The notes beneath the pieces were generated by a model. That model saw only the letters and a program-made list of their open reading frames with translations, had not been told where the DNA came from and made no database searches. A stretch of 64,000 bases of DNA from Bathynomus jamesi (lineage: Eukaryota; Arthropoda; Malacostraca; Isopoda; Cirolanidae). The stretch covers positions 1-64,000 of the forward strand of contig JAJOZX010009422.1 in NCBI GenBank assembly GCA_023014485.1. The letters are read 5' to 3'. The translations under genes and the position numbers were made by a program. Below, one piece after another: positions 57,967-64,000 of the stretch; positions within the stretch are counted from its first letter, which is position 1, and the number at the start of each line of letters is the position of its first letter.

Positions 57967-58400
57967 TCTCCGCATAAACGAGGTACCGACTTTTTAAAAT
58001 CCATATATCTAAATCAATTAATTAACAAAACAAATTTTACCTAATCCAACTTAGTGCTATCGAACCGAGGAGGACGTGATAAGTGTTTGAAGCGCAATTG
58101 AGAAGGCAAAGGGTGTTTTCTGTTAGCTCATTAAATAGTGAGGTACTCACTAATTTAATTTAACCTAACCTAACCTAATCAACATAGCTTTTTTCCGACA
58201 ATAAAAAATATTGCTCGTTTTTTATATACATTTTTTAATTTTTCGAGGTACCAAATGTGTTACCTCATAAAAATTACCCGATTTCATTGATGAATTATCA
58301 CACACTCGACACCACTTACCCCCAAGAACCTTCGCTACAGTGGACAGGCGATTCGGTGAAACCCCTGTTTATACATCCAGCTAAGTCTAGATAACAATAT
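57960..58400. other. no recognised gene
   Basis: Unassigned sequence with a short CCTAACCTAACCTAA run near 58165; no gene identified. Confidence 0.5.
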
Positions 58401-58407
58401 TATTTTT

Positions 58408-58424
58408 AATATATATATATATAT

Positions 58425-58460
<36 letters not shown>
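58408..58460. repeat. (TA)n(GA)n compound microsatellite, left of LINE
   Basis: TA run (58411-58427) followed by a GA run (58430-58460), directly before the 5-prime truncated LINE. A similar compound repeat follows the LINE at 60264-60350. Confidence 0.92.
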
Positions 58461-58463
<3 letters not shown>

Positions 58464-58465
58464 GT

Positions 58466-60240
58466 ATATAAGAACGCAAAGAAACAGGGAAAAAAGGCGA
58501 TGGAACTGGCAAAAGCCCATGCATGTCGTGATCTGTATGAGAAATTAGAAACTCGAGAGGGCAAAAGGAAATATTCAGGTTGGCTAAAAGCAGGAATAAA
58601 GCCACAAAGGATTTTACTCAAGTAAAACAGGTTAAAAGAGAGGATGGGGCAGTACTGCGGAGAGAGAAAGATATACAGGTTAGATGGAAGGAATATTTTG
58701 AGGAACTATTAAATGAGGAAAACCCTAGGTTGGTCAATGAGGATGGACTACCGAGTATGGCAATGACGAGGAAGGTGGAAAGAGCGGAAGTGAAGAAGGC
58801 GTTGGATAAAATGAAGAGTGGTAAAGCAATGGGTCCTGATGAGATACTGGCAGAGGTATGGAAGGCATTTGACGATGAAGGAGTGGATTTCCTGCATGAT
58901 CTTATGGAAAAGCTCTGCGACCAAGAAGTGGTCCCGGAGGAATGGCGTACGAGTACCATAGTACCCATATTCAAAGAGAAAGGGGATATACAGGAATGCT
59001 CAAATTATAGGGGTATGAAGCTGATATCGCACACCATGAAGGTGTGGGAGCGAATTGTGAACTTAAGGATCAGGGAGGAGGCAGGCGTGTCGACAGAGCA
59101 ATTCAGTTTTATGCCCGGACGAAGTACTTCTGATGCTATTTTTGCATTGCGACAGTTGGAGGAAAGGTACAGGGAAGGACAGAAGGCATTGCACATGGTT
59201 TTCATAGACTTAGAGAAGGCGTATAATAGGACACCGAGACAAGAGGTTTGGAGGTGCCTGAGGGAGAAGATGGTCCCAGAGAAGTACGTCAGATTGATTC
59301 AGGAAATGTATAGAGGGGTTACGACGAAAGTGAGGTGTAGTGTTGGTGTGACGGAGAGTTTTGGAGTTGGGGTTGGTCTGCATCAGGGGTCAGCACTGAG
59401 TCCATTCCTATTCAACGTGGTGTTGGATGTGTTGACTGAGGAGGTTAGAAGGGTTACTCCTTGGTGCATGATGTATGCCGATGATGTAGTGTTGTGCGCA
59501 GAGACAAGACAGGAGGTAGAACAACAGCTAGAAAATTGGAGGGAGGCATTGGAAAGTAGAGGTATGAAAGTTAGTTGGAAGAAGACTGAATATCTGAGAT
59601 GTAATGTACAACCGGATGAAGGAGGGGGAGTGATGTTAAACGGTGAACTGATCAAACGGGTAGATCGTTTTTAAATACTTGGGATCAACAATCGAGGCAG
59701 AGGGGGGAGCAGAGGGAGAGGTGAATCGTAGGATACAGTCGGGATGGAGGAGCTGGAGAGAGGTGTCGGGAGTTCTCTGTGATCGTAAGATGCCGGTGAA
59801 GTTGAAAGGGAAGATCTTCAAAACAGTGGTTAGGCCAGCCATGTTGTACGGAATGGAGACGGTGCCAATGAAGAAGACTAGTGACAGAAAGATGGATGTG
59901 GCTGAAATGAAAATGTTGCGATGGATGTGCGGTGTAACTAGAAGGGATCAAATCAGAAACGAACGCATTAGAGGAAAGGTGAAAGTAGTAGAGGCGTCAA
60001 GAAAAGTCCAAGAAGCCAGACTGAGATGGTATGGGCACACGATGAGAAGAGAGGAGGATTACGTGGGACGTAGGGTGCTGGAAATGGAGGTGCCGGGACG
60101 GAGAAGAAGAGGTAGACCGAAGACGAGGTGGAGAGATTGCGTGGCGGCAGACATCCGGGAGAAAAATTTGGACAGGGACATGGTGTGTGACAGAATAGAA
60201 TGGAGGAGACTCATCAAGAACAGCGACCCCATATAGAGAT
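58466..60240 (+). pseudogene. RTE-like LINE, 5-prime truncated reverse transcriptase
   Basis: Starts inside the linker before the RT domain (ETREGKRK, then after a frameshift near 58572 FRLAKSRNKATKDF). RT landmarks: GPDEILAE, STIVPIFKEKGD, GRSTSDAIFALR, VFIDLEKAYN, GLHQGSALSPFLFN and the catalytic MYADDVV (59474). A frameshift near 59670 leads into YLGSTIE and the C-terminal RPAMLYGMET, MLRWMCGV, RLRWYGH and RGRPKTRW blocks. The style matches RTE-clade LINEs. The endonuclease is missing. Otherwise over 530 codons are open in two frames, so the insertion is rather young. Confidence 0.9.
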
Positions 60241-60262
60241 GGGATTTAAGCTGCAGAGAAGA

Positions 60263-60263
<1 letters not shown>

Positions 60264-60350
<87 letters not shown>
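60264..60350. repeat. (TA)n(GA)n compound microsatellite, 3-prime of LINE
   Basis: TA run (60268-60294) then GA run (60295-60350), 30 bp after the LINE coding region ends. It may be the LINE's own 3-prime tail or its target. Confidence 0.92.
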
Positions 60351-60355
<5 letters not shown>

Positions 60356-60514
60356 CATTCTCTCCAACGTCACTTTAAAAGAGGTAAAAACAGTATCGCT
60401 GTTTCTGTACTGAAATCCAAATATAGCTACAGGAGGGAAAAATCACGATCATGAATCACCATATCATAATGAATCATCATATAATTTAACCCAGCTACCT
60501 AAATTCTTGTACTC

Positions 60515-60765
60515 TCATTTTGAAAATAATATAAGCTGTTTGGTTTGAGCTTTTAGGATGACCTTAGTTTTAGTTACATTAAAATTAAGGTCATGGTTTT
60601 GTGAATATAATTTGCACATTTTTATAAGGTGACCCAATCCTTCAACTGAAAAGCTTATTAATACCATATCATCGGCATAGACCAAGTTATTTATCGTTAT
60701 GTTATCTGTACAACATCCCACTTTTACCTTATTAAGAGGAGTAATTACAGCGGTCTGCATGAAAA
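60515..60765 (-). pseudogene. LINE reverse transcriptase fragment
   Basis: The minus-strand frame carries NITINNLVYADDMVLISFSVEGL and LNFNVTKTKVI, the catalytic YADD block and following region of a non-LTR reverse transcriptase of a different type from the LINE just upstream. Only about 80 codons remain. Confidence 0.75.
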
Positions 60766-60981
60766 TCGATTTCGTTATTTTGAGTTGTGATTCTGAAGCG
60801 GTTCGCTGCCCTGAATTCAAAAATGTTACCAGTTTTTTTCTATCACCCACAGTTTTAAAGTTATTAGCAAAACAATTTTGGGGCGTTTTGTAATTTTTTA
60901 CCTTTTTTATCTTTAATTAATTTCGTTTTTTCATATTTTTCAGGTAGATAATTCCAACATTATGTCTTTAAAATTTTAATA

Positions 60982-62585
60982 ATGGCTTCTAGAGGATGTA
61001 CCCATACTCCAGACATATTTTGTTATATTTGTGGTCGGTATGTTGTTGTAAAACAAAGGACAAATGTAACGACCTTCATTAAGAGAGCTTATCATGCTTA
61101 TTTTGGAATTAAATTAGGAGATCAGGACAAAAGTTGGGCTCCACACAAGGTTTGTCTTACGTGTGTTGCGGCACTAAGGAATTGGAGCAAAGGTAAAAAG
61201 AAAAGTTTGCCATTTGGGATCCCTAGGGTATGGCGCGAGCCTAGAAACCATACCGACGACTGCTACTTCTGTTCTTGCAATGTTAAAGGTTATAATGCAA
61301 AGAATAAAGAGAGCCTTCAATACCCAAGTCTTCCATCTGCAATAAGGCCGGTACCCCATGGTCCAGAAGTTCCTATTCCCCGCCCACCCGAGAGTCTGGA
61401 TCAATACAATTCAGCTTCTGATTCAGCTCCAAATCCAGACAATGATGATGTTTATGAACAGCCAACAGCTGACCGAGATCCTCCTAAACCATTAATTAAC
61501 CCAAGCCGAACTAAATGACTTAGTCAGGGATTTGAATCTGCCTAAGGACTCTGAAGAACTTTTGAGGTCTAGATTGCAGGAGAACAATTTATTGGCATGC
61601 GACACATACTTCGCTTGGTACAGAAATCGTGAGAAAGACTTCGTGCCTTTTTTCGAAGAAGATGGTCCCTTGGTATTTTGCAAGGACATCACAGGATTAG
61701 TGTGCAAGCTATTCATCGAATACCAAACCAGTGACTGGAGGTTGTTTATAGATTCCTCTAAAACCAGTCTAAAAGGAATGTTACTGCACAACGGTAACAA
61801 ATATGCATCAATCCCAGTGGCCCATTCTACTCATTTAAAAGAGACCTATGATAACATGAAACTGCTTCTAGAAAAAATTCAGTATCAAAATCACAGATGG
61901 ATATTGTGTGGGGATCTCAAAGTCCTTTGCATGTTACTTGGGCAGCAATCAGGATACACTAAGATGCCATATTTCATCTGCGAATGGGATAGTCGAGCAC
62001 GTGACCAGCACTGGAAAAGGAAAACTTGGCCTCCTAGAGAGAATCTTACCCCACCTTGCACATTAGGTTAGGTTTCATGAAGCAGTATGTCAAAGCATTG
62101 AATAGAGAAGGTGAGTGTTTCAAGTACATTTGTTCAAAATATCCAAAGATTAGCTACGAGAAAATAAAGGAAGGTGTTTTTATAGGTCCTCAGATTAGAA
62201 AGTTATTGACAGACAATCATTTCCTGAACACAATGACCAATAAAGAAAAAGAAGCATGGCTTGGTTTCAAAGATGTTGTTGAAAACTTCTTGGGAAACTA
62301 CAAAAGCCAAAATTATGAAAGACTGGTGGAAAATATGCTTAAAAAGTTTTGCGCCTTAGGCTGCAACATGAGCCTGAAAGTTCACTTCTTATTTTCGCAT
62401 CTTGACCGTTTTCCCGAAAATCTCGGAGATGTCAGTGAGGAGCAAGGGGAACGATTTCACCAGACATCAAAACCATGGAAAGAAGATATCAAGGAAGATG
62501 GCATACAAATATGATGGCGGATTACTGCTGGTGTCTGCAACGAGATCAGCCTAACGCACAGCATAAGAAAACATCAAAGAAGCAC
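60982..62585 (+). pseudogene. unnamed arthropod repeat-gene family (family B), copy 2
   Basis: From an ATG at 60982. The first part (178 codons) has a Cys pair FCYICG and a HKVCLTC motif, likely a zinc-binding N-terminal domain, then PFGIPRVWREPRNH and AIRPVPHGPEVPIP. A frameshift near 61510 leads to 180 codons with DWRLFIDSSKTSLKGMLLHN, ILCGDLKVLCMLLG and FICEWDSR. A deletion near 62050 removes about 30 codons, then HIRLGFMKQYVKALN to FPENLGDVSEEQGERFHQ and a broken tail to 62585. I know this family only as many uncharacterised arthropod proteins; a transposon origin is likely. No terminal repeats were found. Confidence 0.7.
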
Positions 62586-63164
62586 CGGTTTAGTCGTCAT
62601 TAGTCAGATCTATCTTCGTAGTCTTAAGTCTTTGGAATAAGTCCTGAAATGTTTGCAAGTAAAGAAGGTAAATATATTTTGTTTCTTTCAGTTATCTTTT
62701 TATTCTTTCATAAACAAGGAATATGCTTGTCCAAGAGCTAGGAGCTATTTAATTCTGCTTTAATTAGGTTTTACTCCATCACCTAAAGATTTCGTGCTAC
62801 AAGGGGTGTTGTAATACCTCATCTGTCCCCAAATGTTAACCACCCATTGATGGGAGGGGAGAGAGTATTTTGCTGGGAACGGGACTGGTTGTTATATATA
62901 TTTACCCTACATTATTATGTAAGCGTTACTGTAGTCTATAACAACAAAATTTATGGTTTAGCATGTGCAATCCAATGTTGGTCTCGATAAGATGGTTCAC
63001 ATTTGGGGATAAATGGGGGATTTATGACACACTCTGTAGTAAGAAAACCATACGTGATAGGGAAAAACTAACTATATTTTTGAGATCAGCGCACTCAAAT
63101 TATATAGAATCACCAACTAGTTTGTAAAAATCGATCGACAAGTTTTCAAATGTGTACTGGTGTT
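62586..63164. other. no recognised gene
   Basis: Mixed-composition sequence after the family B gene. No gene, RNA or transposon signature is evident. Confidence 0.5.
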
Positions 63165-63832
63165 ATTCACCAATATACCATTGAATTGCAGAGGACAGAA
63201 CAAAGAGCCTTGAGCCGCATGAGGAACCAAAACATTCGGAAGATACATTGCTCTATCTAACCATAAAGTTTGGTGAGTATACCAAAATTTCAGTAAACTT
63301 AAAATGTATGTACTGTAGGATCTTTCCTGTCTTCCAATTTTTTAAATAAAATCATGTGATTCACTCTATAATGTGCTATGTTTATAACCGAGAAAGAACT
63401 ATAAATAGTCGAATTACTGCAAGTATATTTAAATACACTCCTCTTCAGAACATACATACACAGGTCAGTTGAATGGTACATTTTAAAACCAAAATGATTC
63501 ACCAATATACCATTGAACTGCAGAGGAGAGAGCAAGGAGCCTTGAGCCGCATGAGGAACCAAAACATTCGGAAGATACATTGCTCTATCTAACCATAAAA
63601 GTTTGGTGAGTATACCAAAATTTCAGTAAACTTAAAATGTATGTACTGTAGGATCTTTCCTGTCTTCCAATTTTTTAAATAAAATCATGTGATTCACTCT
63701 ATAATGTGCTATGTTTATAACCGAGAAAGAACTATAAATAGTCGAATTACTGTCAGTATATTTAAATACACTCCTCTTCAGAACATACATACACAGGTCA
63801 GTTGAATGGTACCTTTTAAAACCAAAATGATT
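63165..63832. repeat. 332-bp tandem duplication carrying a LINE fragment
   Basis: Two nearly identical copies (63165-63496 and 63497-63832), each starting at ATTCACCAATATACC. The minus strand of each holds LVPHAAQGSLLSPLQFNGI, a decayed form of the VPQGSLLSPLLFN block of non-LTR reverse transcriptases. In the second copy a 93-codon frame (63580-63299) runs on through the junction. Confidence 0.8.
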
Positions 63833-64000
63833 AGACGTTCATAAATAATCATTTAGTCGGCACAGCAAAAGTTTCTGTAGTAGTTTCGAATAGTAAGTGG
63901 AGAGAATGCTGGAAAGAATATCCCAATGTTTATTTTGACAAAGGGTATGATATACGAGTATATAATTATGAGCATGCATGAATGAGAAGAGCACTGAAAT
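63833..64000. other. window end, nothing recognised
   Basis: The final 168 bases show no feature. Confidence 0.5.

Noticed and set aside
58160..58180. CCTAACCTAACCTAA as interstitial insect telomere repeat (TTAGG)
   Set aside because: Only about three units, and a similar short run occurs in the hairpin MITE; too short to mean telomeric DNA.

Overview
The window looks like nuclear DNA of an arthropod, most likely an insect. It is AT-rich, has spliceosomal-type introns and no operons of bacterial type, and is built almost entirely of repeats: mariner/Tc1, hAT, Penelope, LTR and LINE remnants, MITEs, (TA)n, (GA)n and (GT)n microsatellites, and a Polinton/Maverick. The species cannot be fixed from the sequence. 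No ordinary single-copy host gene was recognised.

Bases 1-23371 are a head-to-tail array of a 4.42-4.45 kb unit: five full copies and a sixth cut short. The unit has no convincing protein gene. It carries paired TGACGTCA palindromes, a TTA tract, an 18-bp minisatellite, a cluster of six short hairpins and a GC-richer block. Copy 4 is full of single-base indels, which look like assembly or polishing error.

Bases 23372-30503 hold a MITE-like element, an internally deleted DD41D mariner-like transposon, a decayed reverse-strand piece of a second Polinton split by a hAT element (8-bp target duplication), and a broken gene of an unnamed arthropod repeat family.

The main find is a whole Polinton/Maverick at 30813-47894 (17,082 bp). 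It starts with AG, has inverted terminal repeats of about 0.3 kb with G-rich tracts, and is flanked by the 6-bp duplication CTCCTT. It sits inside the transposase gene of a second DD41D transposon, whose halves (30504-30812 and 47895-48221) rejoin in frame once the Polinton and one CTCCTT are removed. On the minus strand, from right to left, it encodes a packaging ATPase, a small C-terminally hydrophobic protein, a protein of unknown function, an integrase with chromodomain, a minor capsid protein, a basic minor protein, a major capsid protein and an adenain-like protease. Several neighbours overlap by TAATG or ATGA. On the plus strand lie a gene that appears to be spliced across the whole capsid cluster (exons at 33.5-34.5 kb and 40.5-41.2 kb), a protein-primed family B DNA polymerase, and a right-end cassette of four small unknown genes. 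Catalytic motifs are largely kept, but most large genes carry one to several frameshifts, so this copy is a fossil or is imperfectly sequenced.

Bases 48222-64000 are nested transposon debris: a MITE, a DD34D mariner, the 5-prime LTR of a retrotransposon with a tRNA-Leu-type primer site, two Penelope-like elements head to head (one split by a hairpin MITE with an 8-bp duplication), two copies of another unnamed gene family, two hAT-type MITEs with exact 8-bp duplications, an RTE-like LINE between compound microsatellites, and smaller LINE pieces, one in a 332-bp tandem duplication.
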